NCBI RefSeq assembly: GCF_003339845.1
Contig: NZ_PPTR01000001.1
Location: 434,001-498,000 of the forward strand
Length of the DNA stretch: 64,000 nt
Origin: Gordonibacter sp. 28C
Lineage (GTDB): Bacteria; Actinomycetota; Coriobacteriia; Coriobacteriales; Eggerthellaceae
Reading direction: 5' to 3'
Translations under genes and position numbers: made by a program
Notes under the pieces: model-generated
Seen by the model: only the letters and a program-made list of their open reading frames with translations
Databases searched by the model: none
What the model was told of the DNA's origin: nothing
Part shown: positions 1 through 8,763 of the stretch, in pieces
How positions within the stretch are numbered: position 1 is the first letter of the stretch
Layout of the letters: each line of letters starts with the position of its first letter

Positions 1-1
1 C

Positions 2-730
2 CGCATGACCATCATCCCGCTCGTCGTGGTGTTGGTGGGCTTCGCGGCCTCGTTCTTCCACCTTGCCGCTCCGATGCACGCCGTGGGCGTGTTCGCCGGC
101 ATCGGCTCCTCGCCGCTGTCGAACGAGATCCTCGTGGGCTCGATCTTCGTGGTGCTGGCCCTGGTGTACGTCATCGTTGCGCTGACCGGCAAGTTGAACG
201 GCGGCGCGCGCAAGGGCTTCATCGTCGTCGTGGCGCTGGCGGCCGTGGTGTTCGCCTGCTTCACCGGCATGGCGTACATGATGGAGACCATCGCTTCGTG
301 GAACTCGCCGCTCACCGTCGTGCAGATGCTGGGCTTCGCTCTGGTGGGCGGCATGCCGCTCGGCACGCTGGTGCTGGGTCTGGCCGGATCGCTGTCCGAC
401 GCGCTCAAGGGCTCCTTCAAGATGTCCGCCCTCGTGGTGGTCGTGGTGGGCGCCCTGCTGGCCGCTGTGGGCTTCTGCGTGCAGGTGATGGGCGTGGGCG
501 CCATGGAGAACGCGCTGGTGTCCGGTGCCGACCTCGTGGCGGACGTCACGATCTACCTCGCCGTGGCCGTGGCCTGCTTCGTGCTGGCAGCTGCGGGCAA
601 CGTGGCGGCGCTCATGGGCAGAAGCCCGGTGGGGATGGCGTGCTTCGGCTCGGTCATGGCCATCATCGGCATCTTCGTTGCGCGCCTCGTGTTCTACGCC
701 GTGCAGCTGTCGGTGGGTTTGAGCTTCTAG
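2..730 (+). CDS. DmsC-like membrane anchor subunit (5' end outside window)
   Basis: Membrane anchor of a DMSO-reductase-type complex; in the family this subunit oxidises menaquinol and passes electrons to a 4Fe-4S subunit. Frame 2 is open to the window edge. Aligned with the second DmsC-like protein at 1500-2390 (shared stretches such as IPLV, a His in a helix, SPLS-E), it lacks about 50 N-terminal residues, so the ATG at 5 is probably internal. About seven hydrophobic helices are visible where a full DmsC has eight. The catalytic and ferredoxin subunits presumably lie just upstream, outside the window. A strong terminator follows at 762. Substrate cannot be told from the anchor. Confidence 0.85.
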   Translation, partial: RMTIIPLVVVLVGFAASFFHLAAPMHAVGVFAGIGSSPLSNEILVGSIFVVLALVYVIVALTGKLNGGARKGFIVVVALAAVVFACFTGMAYMMETIASWNSPLTVVQMLGFALVGGMPLGTLVLGLAGSLSDALKGSFKMSALVVVVVGALLAAVGFCVQVMGVGAMENALVSGADLVADVTIYLAVAVACFVLAAAGNVAALMGRSPVGMACFGSVMAIIGIFVARLVFYAVQLSVGLSF

Positions 731-761
731 CTTCGAGCTCCTGACAGATCGACTGCGAAGC

Positions 762-801
762 AGCAGGGTACGTTACAATGGCAACGTACCCTGCTTTTGT
801 T
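762..801 (+). terminator. Rho-independent terminator after the DmsC-like gene
   Basis: Perfect 13-bp inverted repeat: AGCAGGGTACGTT at 762-774, an 8-nt loop, and AACGTACCCTGCT at 783-795, followed by TTTTGTTTG. It separates the first anchor gene from the TorD gene, so the TorD/DmsC-like pair is probably a separate or read-through-dependent unit. It also makes a TTG start at 797 for the next gene unlikely, because that codon lies in the U-run. Confidence 0.9.
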
Positions 802-832
802 TGAAGTGTGCGAAAGGGAGAGGGAGCATCTC

Positions 833-1492
833 GTGACTGATGAGAACATGCAAAACGATAGCCAGGCGGTGCTTGAGGGGATCGCCTTCGTGGGCGAGAC
901 GCTGGGGCCGCTTTTCCTCAACGATCCGAAAACGGGCGACGCGGGCGCGGCGTTTCAGGCGCTTGCCGGGCTCGACGTGGAAGCCGCCGCTGCCGAATGG
1001 CCGTTCGTGGACGATGCGGAGGCGCTGCGCGACCTGGGGCTTATGAAAGAAGGCTTGGCGAAGGGCGCCGAGGACGACGATTTGGTGTGGGAGTATCGCC
1101 GCCTGTTCATCGGGCCCGCGCCGAAGCCGGCGCCGCCGTGGGGATCGGTGTACACCGACCGCGAGTGCGTCGTGTTCGGCCAGACCACGCTCGCGCTGCG
1201 CGCCTGGATGCGAGAACAGGGCATCGAACGGCTTGTGGACGACAAGACGCCCGAGGATCACCTAGGGCTCATGCTCGTGCTCATGGCGTGGATAGCCCGC
1301 AACCGGCCCGAGGCGTTGGACGACTATCTGAGCTTGCACCTGCTCACCTGGTCGTCGCATTTCCTGGAGCAGCTGGCGCAGGCCGCGGAGCATCCGTTCT
1401 ACGAGGGGCTGGCGCGCTTGGCCCAGGCAAGCTTGGAAGGCATTCAGGCGGATCTTGCGCTCGACGTGACCTACCCGAGGTTCTACCGCTAG
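833..1492 (+). CDS. TorD/DmsD family molybdoenzyme chaperone
   Basis: Predicted cytoplasmic redox-enzyme maturation chaperone of the TorD/DmsD (Nitrate_red_del) family, which holds a molybdoenzyme catalytic subunit until cofactor insertion. The protein is about 219 residues and all-helical in appearance, with the family-type segment YRRLFIGPAPKPAPPWGSVY near residues 85-105, and PEDHLGLMLVLM further on. GTG at 833 is chosen as start because AGGGAGAGGGAG lies just upstream; an in-frame TTG at 797 falls inside the preceding terminator. The next gene starts 8 bp after the stop, so the two are likely co-transcribed. The client is probably the reductase whose anchor ends at 730. Confidence 0.88.
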   Translation: MTDENMQNDSQAVLEGIAFVGETLGPLFLNDPKTGDAGAAFQALAGLDVEAAAAEWPFVDDAEALRDLGLMKEGLAKGAEDDDLVWEYRRLFIGPAPKPAPPWGSVYTDRECVVFGQTTLALRAWMREQGIERLVDDKTPEDHLGLMLVLMAWIARNRPEALDDYLSLHLLTWSSHFLEQLAQAAEHPFYEGLARLAQASLEGIQADLALDVTYPRFYR

Positions 1493-1499
1493 GCCGCCG

Positions 1500-2390
1500 G
1501 TGCTGTCGGGGATGGACACCGCGCTCGGCGAGATCACGCTCGTCCTGTTCACGACGCTCGCGCCGTCGGGTGTCGTCGCGTTCATCCTCATGGGCCTGCC
1601 TCTTCTGCGGGGCGACCTGCCCGTCGAAACCCGGCGGCGCATCGACCAGTTCCTCAGCATCCCGCTGGTCACGTCCATGGTGGGGCTGGTGGCTTCGGCC
1701 ACCCATCTGGGCAACCCGGCCAACGCCCTGTACGTGTTCTTGGGCGTGGGCCGCAGCCCGCTGTCCACCGAAGTGTTCTGCGCCGTGGTGTTCCTGGCTC
1801 TGGCGGGCGTGTACTGGCTCTATTCGTTTTCGCAACGGCCGCGCACAGGTTTGCAGCGCGCGTGGATGGCGCTGGCCATGGTGGCGGGCGTCGTGTTCGT
1901 CACGTCCGTGGCCTTCGCGTACTCCGCCGAGACCATCGTTTCGTGGTACACGGTGTACGTGCCGTTGAACCTGTGGCTCAACGCGCTGGTGGGCGGGCCC
2001 CTGCTTGCGGTGGTGGGGCTGCGGGTGGCGCGCTACCGGCCGGTGGAGGATCGCCTCGGACGTGCGCTCGTGGCGGTGTCCATCGCGGCGTTGGCGGCGA
2101 ACCTCGTGTCGTTCGGCTTGCAGAGCGCCGGATTGCCCCGTATCGAGAACTCGCTTCTGTCGGCGTCCGATCTCGTGCCGTACTACGGTTTGATGATCGC
2201 CGTGTTCGGAGTGCTCGCGCTCGCCGGCATCGGCGTCGACGCCCGGGTTCTGTACGCGCGCCGCAGCGGGGGCGCGCTTCGTTTGACGGTCGGCCGCGCC
2301 GCAGCGGCGAGCGCGCTCGCGCTCGCCGGCATTTTCGTCATGCGGTTCGCCTTTTACATGATGCATATGACGGTGGGGCTGGGCGTGTAG
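1500..2390 (+). CDS. Second DmsC-like membrane anchor subunit
   Basis: DMSO reductase anchor family protein of 296 residues with eight hydrophobic helices and the family-type loop HLGNPANALYVFLGVGRSPL around residues 67-86. Expected role: quinol oxidation in the membrane for a reductase. It follows TorD by 8 bp. GTG 1500 or ATG 1512 could start it; neither has a strong ribosome site. It is clearly homologous to the partial protein ending at 730, yet no catalytic or ferredoxin subunit sits between them. It is therefore an orphan anchor that may swap with, or serve, the upstream complex. Confidence 0.88.
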   Translation: MLSGMDTALGEITLVLFTTLAPSGVVAFILMGLPLLRGDLPVETRRRIDQFLSIPLVTSMVGLVASATHLGNPANALYVFLGVGRSPLSTEVFCAVVFLALAGVYWLYSFSQRPRTGLQRAWMALAMVAGVVFVTSVAFAYSAETIVSWYTVYVPLNLWLNALVGGPLLAVVGLRVARYRPVEDRLGRALVAVSIAALAANLVSFGLQSAGLPRIENSLLSASDLVPYYGLMIAVFGVLALAGIGVDARVLYARRSGGALRLTVGRAAAASALALAGIFVMRFAFYMMHMTVGLGV

Positions 2391-2437
2391 CCTCGGCGGA
2401 CGCCGCCGCGCCGCCGGTTTGGCGTTCGGGTCGATTT

Positions 2438-2467
2438 CGTAGGGGCGCTCTGGAGAGCGCCCCTACG
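2438..2467. repeat. Dispersed GTAGGGGCGCTC palindrome (copy 1, short form)
   Basis: CGTAGGGGCGCTC at 2438-2450 and its exact inverse at 2455-2467 with a 4-nt loop. It lies between two convergent genes (stops at 2390 and 2495) and could serve both as a transcription terminator. Longer relatives occur at 14298-14403 and 43087-43191, and a half-copy at 22816-22869, so this is a dispersed family and not a private hairpin. Confidence 0.85.
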
Positions 2468-2494
2468 AGGTAATTGGACGAACCCTTGCTTGCC

Positions 2495-5400
2495 TTAACC
2501 GGCCTCGTAGAAGCGGAAGTGCGCTTTGCCGTCCGACTTCGCGCAGTACAGCGCCTCGTCGGCCCGCTCGTACACTTCGGTGAACTTGGAGCCGTGACCC
2601 GGCACCAGCGCGATGCCGGCCGATGCGGACAGCTCGATGGACGTGCCGTGCTGCACCTGCGTTTTCCACGGCGTGTCGCAGAGCGTGCCCACGCGGCGCG
2701 ACAGGCTGCTGCGGCTGATGTCGTCGCAGTACACGATGAACTCGTCCCCGCCCCAGCGGCAAACCAGGTCGTTCTTGCGGAAAGCGCTTTTCAGATGCCG
2801 GCCGATGCCCGACAGCACCACATCGCCCGCCAGGTGCCCGTACTCGTCGTTCACCTGTTTGAAATCGTCCAGGTCTATGATGATGAGCGCGCCCGACGTG
2901 CCTTTTCGCAAGGTTTCCTCCAAGGCGCCCGGCAGCAGCGTGGAGGCCGCCTGCCGGTTCATGAGGCCCGTGAGCGCGTCGTGCGCGGCTTTGTCCTCCA
3001 GCTCCAGCTCGCGCCGCTTCCGCTCGTCGATGTCGGATACCGACAGGTGGGCGAACACGCTTCCGCCCTCCTCCAGCCGTATCAGGCGGTAGCTCAGCTC
3101 CATCCACCGCTCGCCCTTCTCGCTCCATTGGCGGAACTCCAGCGAGCCGAACCGGCTGCCCTTTTTGTACTGGGAAAGCATGGCGTCGAAGTCCAGGAAG
3201 GCCTCGACGGCTTCCGCGTCTTTTTGGGAACGCACCACCTCGCCGATGCGCTCTTGGGGCGTCGTGCCCGACCAGTCCTCCAAGACGATGCCCGTGGCTT
3301 TGCGCCACGCCTTGCGGTCGGCTGCGCTGAGGAAGCTTTTCGTGCTCAGGTTGACGTACCAGTGCTCCACCGCTTTGCCTTTCAGCATCTCGAGCAAACG
3401 ACTGCTGTTCGCGGAGGGGTGGGCGGCGGGCTGATTGGATTTCGTCTCCTCCATGTACCCGATAACGCGCGCGGGTTTGCCGCTGGGGTCGGTCACGGCC
3501 TCGCAGGTGACGCGCAGCTCCAGGATCTCGTCGTCGTCGGTCTGCACCTCGATGTCGCGCGCGACGTTGCGACCCCACTGCACTTCGCGTGCCATGCGCT
3601 TGAGGATGCGCCCGACGTCGTCGGGAAGCGCGTTCGCGTCGAGATCGGAAGCGGCGCCCTTCGGCAAGACGTTCGGAAGGTCGGCTTGAGCCAGGAGCGA
3701 TGCGATCCCGTTCGACGAGAGGTTTTGGAACGTGATGGCGTCGTGCTCGATGTCGTATATCCACACGTTCAGGTTCGCGCGTCGAATGATGCGGTAGAGC
3801 ATCTCGTCCTCCACCGCCAGCTGCTTTTGCATGCTCACGGTGTTGTCGATGTCGATGCACACGCTGGCGATGGCCAGCCGGTTGTTCTTCGTGCGGACGA
3901 TGCGGCCGTGGTCGGCCACCCAGAACCAGGTGCCGTCTTTGCGGGGCATGCGGTACTGGGTGGTATACTCGAGTCCCTCGTAGTATTCGGGCCCGATGTC
4001 CTTCGTCACTTGAGGCAGGTCGTCGGGGTGGATGGAGTTCGCCACCATGCCGTCCATCGCCTCGATGAATTCCTCCGTCGTGTCGTAGCCGGCCATGCGG
4101 GCGATCTCCTCGTTGGCGAACAGCAAGGGGAAACCGTCCTCGCAGTATCCGCCGATGAGCCCGCCGGGAACGTTCCGCATGAACACCTGCGCGGCCGCCT
4201 GACGGTTCTCGGTGGTCATGTCGTCCAGGCTTTTCTCGGCGAAGGGCAAGCCTAGCACGTTGCTGAGCGCGGATTGGGACGAACGCAGCTCCTCTTCCTG
4301 CTCCTTTTGCTCGGTCACGTCGGCTAGCGAGGCGAAGAATATGTTGCGGTTCTGCTCGCGCCTGAGGAAGAACGTCTTCATGCGCAGCCACATAAGGTTT
4401 CCGTTGAGGCGATAGCGGCGGAATGTGCCCTCGGCCCCCGAAACGGGATGCTGCTCGGCCTGCGCGAACAGATCCATGACGATGGGCAGGTCGTCGGGGT
4501 GCACCTGCTTGGATATGTGGTGCTGCCGTTCTCTCAAGTCCACGGAGTTGCAGCCCGTGACCCGGTAATACGCGTTGTTGACCTGCAGCAGTTCGAAACG
4601 GTCGGGGTAGACCGCGTACACGGCCATGCCGCCTATGAGGTTGTCGACGATGGTGCGGCTGGTTTCGTCCTCGTTCAACAGGGCGTTCATGTCTATCAGA
4701 TCCATCAGGGGGCTGAGCACGCCGCGATAGTCGATGACGTCGTCGTTGCTGATGAGGGCTTCCAGCTTCACGGTGTCCATGGGGCGGTGGAAATAGTAGC
4801 CTTGGGCGTAGTCGCAGCCGATGTCCTGCAGGAAGTCCACCTGCTCCTTCGTCTCGGCGCCCTCGGCGATGATGCGCAGGTCCATGAGGCGCGCCATGGA
4901 CACCACGGCTTCCAGAATGCTCTCGCTGCGCTGCGCGTCGCTCTCGCGGACCAGGAATCCCATGTCTATCTTGAGGATGTCCACGGTGATGTCCTTCAGC
5001 ATGTTGAGCGACGAGTAGCCGCTGCCGAAGTCGTCCATGAGGATGGTGAAGCCGAGCTCCTTCAGGTCGTTCGCGGCCTCGGCCATCTTCTCGTCCTCGG
5101 CGTAGGCGCTCTCGGTGATCTCCAGCTCCAGCAGGTGGTGGTCCAGGCCGTAGTTCTGCACCAGGCCTTCGAGCGTGTCCACCACGTCGATGGCGTAGAG
5201 GTCGGCCCGCGATATGTTCACGGACACGGGAATGGGCCGCTTGCCGCGGTCGATCCACGAGCGCAGGTGCCGGCAGGCCTCGTCCCATACGTACAGGTCC
5301 AGGCTCGCGATGAACCCGTTGCGCTCGAGCACCGGGATGAAGTCGCCCGGCATCACCAGGCCGCGCTCCGGGTGCTGCCAGCGCACGAGGGCTTCAAGCC

Positions 5401-6754
5401 CCACGATGCGGCCCGTGCGGGTGTTACATTGGGGCTGCCAGTGCAACACGAACTCGCGGTTCCTCAGCGCCTGCTGCACCTCGAGCAGCGTTTTGGCCTC
5501 GCTCTCCAGCTCTTCGGACATGGCGTTCTCGTACCAGGCCGCTCGGCGGGCGAAGGACCCCTTCACGGTGGCCATGGCCAGCATGGCGTGGTCGCAGGCG
5601 GTGCCCACCGATCCGCCCGCGCGATCGATGGAGCAGATGCCTATGGCGGGGCGGAAGCCTATCGTGTCCTCGGAGTCGAACGGCGGGAGCTTGAACTGCT
5701 CCTCGATCTTCTCGTCGCTGACGACGCCGCAGGGGAGCACGAGGGTGAAGTCGTCGCCTCCCAGATAGCCCGCCACGCCTTCGAAGCGCTGGGCGATGGC
5801 GGCGAGCCGGTCGGCTATGGCGCGCAGCATGTTGTCGCCCGCTTCCCGGCCGTGCCATTCGTTGAACAACTTGAAGTGCTCGATGTCCAGGTAGACGGCC
5901 TCGTGGCTCAGGTCGGGACGGGCCGCCAGCAGCTCGGTCGCCTTTTCATAGAAGGTTGAGGCGTTGTAAAGGCCCGTGAGCTGGTCGCGTTCCCTCAAGC
6001 GCTGTATCTGCGCTGTATCTGCGCGTTCCTTGCGGGTCTTGACCTCGGCGTCGATGTCGGTGATGAAGCACATGACCACGGCTTCGCCGCTCTCGCCGCG
6101 TTTGACGGGGACGACGGTTTGGGCCGCCCATCCCCAGCCGCCGGCGCACAGGCGCTTGCGAAACTCCCCGCGCAGGGCGCCGCCCGCCTGCTCGAGGCGG
6201 GCGGTCAAGGTGTCGAAGTCCCAGAGCTCGAGGAAGCGATCGCGGTCTTCGGGGTAGATCATGTTGTTCAGCACGTCTTCGAACATGATGCTGAGCGTTC
6301 CCTCGAGCGCGGGCATGACGTACTTGTCGGGTTCGGTGTACAGCACTTTGTAGGAGTCGTTCGTCATGTTGATCTCGAACAGCTCGTCGTAGGACGACGG
6401 CTCGCTGAGCGAGGCGAACAGGCTGCGGCTCTGGTCGCTGATGGGCCTTCCCGAGAACAGAACGCAGGGACCGCGGTCGAACCAGTCGGTTTCAAGGCAG
6501 GTGATCTCGTACCACAGGTCGCGCCGCGCGCTGAAGATGACCGTTTGGGTGGCGGCGTCGTGCTCGTGGCCGTGCCACGGGCAGTCCTTGCACGGTTCGG
6601 TCGCGCCGCGGAACGATTCGTAGCACAACGCGCCGATCTGACCCGAGGGGAACACGCGGTGGGCCGCCTTGTCCATGTACACGACGCGGTAGTCGCAGTC
6701 TATGACGTAGGTGTGGCGGTGCATCGAAGGGTTGTTCGAAACGTCGCTGCTCAT
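2495..6754 (-). CDS. Multi-PAS GGDEF-EAL-PAS-GGDEF c-di-GMP signalling protein
   Basis: Soluble protein of 1419 residues with no membrane helix. Order: N-terminal PAS-like region with a Cys motif (C44, C55, C58), PAS (about 115-240), GGDEF with GGDDF at 332-336, EAL (about 430-670), several PAS modules (about 690-1230), then a C-terminal GGDEF with a canonical RWGGDEF. The EAL domain keeps the family's catalytic set: E454 (EAL), N513, E545, D574/D575 (MDDFGSGYSS), K595, E631 and Q651. The last GGDEF has an RKND inhibitory-site motif five residues upstream. It therefore could both make and break c-di-GMP. Start ATG is preceded by TAGGAG at 7-nt spacing. The next gene upstream on this strand (6793-8622) is another c-di-GMP enzyme. 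Confidence 0.93.
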   Translation of the reverse strand: MSSDVSNNPSMHRHTYVIDCDYRVVYMDKAAHRVFPSGQIGALCYESFRGATEPCKDCPWHGHEHDAATQTVIFSARRDLWYEITCLETDWFDRGPCVLFSGRPISDQSRSLFASLSEPSSYDELFEINMTNDSYKVLYTEPDKYVMPALEGTLSIMFEDVLNNMIYPEDRDRFLELWDFDTLTARLEQAGGALRGEFRKRLCAGGWGWAAQTVVPVKRGESGEAVVMCFITDIDAEVKTRKERADTAQIQRLRERDQLTGLYNASTFYEKATELLAARPDLSHEAVYLDIEHFKLFNEWHGREAGDNMLRAIADRLAAIAQRFEGVAGYLGGDDFTLVLPCGVVSDEKIEEQFKLPPFDSEDTIGFRPAIGICSIDRAGGSVGTACDHAMLAMATVKGSFARRAAWYENAMSEELESEAKTLLEVQQALRNREFVLHWQPQCNTRTGRIVGLEALVRWQHPERGLVMPGDFIPVLERNGFIASLDLYVWDEACRHLRSWIDRGKRPIPVSVNISRADLYAIDVVDTLEGLVQNYGLDHHLLELEITESAYAEDEKMAEAANDLKELGFTILMDDFGSGYSSLNMLKDITVDILKIDMGFLVRESDAQRSESILEAVVSMARLMDLRIIAEGAETKEQVDFLQDIGCDYAQGYYFHRPMDTVKLEALISNDDVIDYRGVLSPLMDLIDMNALLNEDETSRTIVDNLIGGMAVYAVYPDRFELLQVNNAYYRVTGCNSVDLRERQHHISKQVHPDDLPIVMDLFAQAEQHPVSGAEGTFRRYRLNGNLMWLRMKTFFLRREQNRNIFFASLADVTEQKEQEEELRSSQSALSNVLGLPFAEKSLDDMTTENRQAAAQVFMRNVPGGLIGGYCEDGFPLLFANEEIARMAGYDTTEEFIEAMDGMVANSIHPDDLPQVTKDIGPEYYEGLEYTTQYRMPRKDGTWFWVADHGRIVRTKNNRLAIASVCIDIDNTVSMQKQLAVEDEMLYRIIRRANLNVWIYDIEHDAITFQNLSSNGIASLLAQADLPNVLPKGAASDLDANALPDDVGRILKRMAREVQWGRNVARDIEVQTDDDEILELRVTCEAVTDPSGKPARVIGYMEETKSNQPAAHPSANSSRLLEMLKGKAVEHWYVNLSTKSFLSAADRKAWRKATGIVLEDWSGTTPQERIGEVVRSQKDAEAVEAFLDFDAMLSQYKKGSRFGSLEFRQWSEKGERWMELSYRLIRLEEGGSVFAHLSVSDIDERKRRELELEDKAAHDALTGLMNRQAASTLLPGALEETLRKGTSGALIIIDLDDFKQVNDEYGHLAGDVVLSGIGRHLKSAFRKNDLVCRWGGDEFIVYCDDISRSSLSRRVGTLCDTPWKTQVQHGTSIELSASAGIALVPGHGSKFTEVYERADEALYCAKSDGKAHFRFYEAG

Positions 6755-6792
6755 GCACCTGCTCCTAACTGCATCGAAGGTTTAGCGTGAAT

Positions 6793-8622
6793 TCAGCGGT
6801 CCTGGGAACCGTCGTCGGGAATATCGTAAAGCTCGCGGAACCCGTGTTCCGGCAAGGGCTTGGAGAACGCGAACCCTTGGGCGATGGGGCAGCCCAGTTC
6901 GCGCAGCATGGCGATCTGGGCCTCGGTTTCCACGCCTTCGCAAACAATGGTCAACCCCAGGTCGCGCGCCATGTCGATCACGCCTTTGAGCACCGAGCGC
7001 GATCGTTCGGCGTCCGTGTTCTCGGCCAGGAATCCCCGGTCGATCTTCAGCACGTCGATGGGAAGCTTGCGCAGCAGGTTGAGCGACGAGTAGCCGGTGC
7101 CGAAGTCGTCCATGGCCAGGCGGAACCCCAAAGCCTTGAGCATCTCGAGTTTGGCGATGACCGCGTCCTCGTCCATGACGAACGCGCTCTCGGTGATCTC
7201 GATCTCGATGGCTTCGTGGGGAACGCCGGCCCCGTCCACCACGCGCAACAGGCGTTCGACGAAGCCGTCCCGCAGGATAGTGACGCGGGAGAAGTTCACG
7301 GACACGACAAGCGCCTCGCCCGAGGGGGCGGGGGCCATCGGGTAGTTTTGACAGACGCGCTTGAGCATGTAGAAGTCCAGCTGGACGATGAAGCCGTTCT
7401 TCTCGAACAGGGGGATGAACGAATTGGGCGGCAGGAAGCCCAGTTCGGGAGACTCCCAGCGCACGAGCGCCTCCGCACCTGCGAGCGCGCCGTCCGCCAG
7501 GCGGTTCTTCGGCTGCAGGTACAGCATGAACTCGTGGTTCGCCAGCGCGTGGTCCTCGTGCCGTTCGATGCGGTTCTTGAGATCTACGGCGTCGCGGAAC
7601 GCTTGGTCGTAGCGCGATATGCCCCCTTCGGCGGGTGCTTCCTTCGTCACGGCGATGGCGTCGCTCACCAGAAGCGGAATGCTGTCGCTGGCCTGCTCGA
7701 CCTCGCGCACGCCGCAGCCGAACGAGAGCACCCCGGTGAAGTGCAGGTCGGGAGTGGAGCGCAGCTTTTCCTCCACATGCTCGTACAGCCTCTCGATGCG
7801 CTGGGGCTCGTTGCGCAGGAGCAGCACGAAGTGGTCCGCATTGCCGTGGGCGGCCACTTCGTCGCGCTTGCACGCGTTGTCCAGCAGGCGCGCCAAGGTG
7901 ATAATGAGCTGGTCGCCGGCCTCGTAGCCGTAGGTTTCGTTGATGTAGCGGAAGTTCGAGATGTTCGTGTACGCGACGAGGTACGCGCCATCGGCGGAAC
8001 CGGACACGAGCTGCTGGGCCTGCTCCTCGAACGCCAGCATGTTCTTGCGCCTGGTGAGCGGGTCGGTGAAGTAGGCCGTTTTGAGTTTCAAGATGCGGTC
8101 GTTGCGCATGAAGAGCATGATGGTCGCGGCGGCCAGGAACAACACGGTGCAGATGGCCCCCATCCACAGAAAGTCGTGCTCGGCGCGCTGCTGGGCGGAC
8201 ATCACCATTTCGTCGGCGAGGGTGAAGTGCGTTTCGCTGAGGGAGAGAAGCTGGTCGATCGACCCCTCTCCACGATCGAGGGCGTCGATCTCGGCTTCGA
8301 TGAGCTGCCACTGGTTGGTCACGGCGGCGAGCTTGTCCATGAACTCGTAGGTTTCGGGGCCTTTGTACAGGCGGCTTTGCTCGTTTTCGGTCAGCTTTTC
8401 CAGAAGCGAGGTCACGCGCTGCTCAGTGGACGGGGCCGACTTGCCGGCTACTTCCATCTTCACCACCCTCTGCGTGCCCCCGCGCACCACGCCCGAGTCG
8501 TTGATGATTCCGGCGAAGTCGCGCACCTGCGACAGCGTGAAGATGAGGATGAAGGCGCCCAGCACCCAGAAGGCGATGACGACGAGCCCCTTACCCCATG
8601 TGCTCCGCTTGCGCAAGCCCAT
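6793..8622 (-). CDS. Membrane-bound EAL phosphodiesterase with degenerate GGDEF
   Basis: Protein of 609 residues: helix TM1 (about 12-32), an extracytoplasmic segment of about 120 residues, TM2 (about 151-172), a GGDEF-like domain whose signature is degraded to GNADHF, and a C-terminal EAL domain. The EAL residues are intact (GAEALVRW, SVNFSR, EIEITES, MDDFGTGYSSL, LKIDR, CEGVET, AQGFAF). It is therefore predicted to hydrolyse c-di-GMP in response to an outside signal, with the GGDEF part acting as a GTP sensor or being inert. AAGGAG directly abuts the ATG at 8622; the in-frame TTG two codons later has better spacing and may be the true start. It ends 38 bp before the 2495-6754 gene's start on the same strand, so the two are probably co-transcribed. 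Confidence 0.93.
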   Translation of the reverse strand: MGLRKRSTWGKGLVVIAFWVLGAFILIFTLSQVRDFAGIINDSGVVRGGTQRVVKMEVAGKSAPSTEQRVTSLLEKLTENEQSRLYKGPETYEFMDKLAAVTNQWQLIEAEIDALDRGEGSIDQLLSLSETHFTLADEMVMSAQQRAEHDFLWMGAICTVLFLAAATIMLFMRNDRILKLKTAYFTDPLTRRKNMLAFEEQAQQLVSGSADGAYLVAYTNISNFRYINETYGYEAGDQLIITLARLLDNACKRDEVAAHGNADHFVLLLRNEPQRIERLYEHVEEKLRSTPDLHFTGVLSFGCGVREVEQASDSIPLLVSDAIAVTKEAPAEGGISRYDQAFRDAVDLKNRIERHEDHALANHEFMLYLQPKNRLADGALAGAEALVRWESPELGFLPPNSFIPLFEKNGFIVQLDFYMLKRVCQNYPMAPAPSGEALVVSVNFSRVTILRDGFVERLLRVVDGAGVPHEAIEIEITESAFVMDEDAVIAKLEMLKALGFRLAMDDFGTGYSSLNLLRKLPIDVLKIDRGFLAENTDAERSRSVLKGVIDMARDLGLTIVCEGVETEAQIAMLRELGCPIAQGFAFSKPLPEHGFRELYDIPDDGSQDR

Positions 8623-8763
8623 CTCCTTGTTTTTGCTGGTTGAGCGCTATGATTCCCTATTATAGCCTCGGCTTTCAAGGTTGCCGGTGGCAATTTGCGC
8701 GAGGGGCGTCGCCAGCGTCTGCGTGCTATCATGGGGCGATCGGACTTGCGAGGAAGGCGGAGC

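Noticed and set aside
797-835. TTG start at 797 for the TorD gene
   Set aside because: The codon sits in the U-run of the perfect terminator at 762-801 and has no ribosome site; GTG 833 does.
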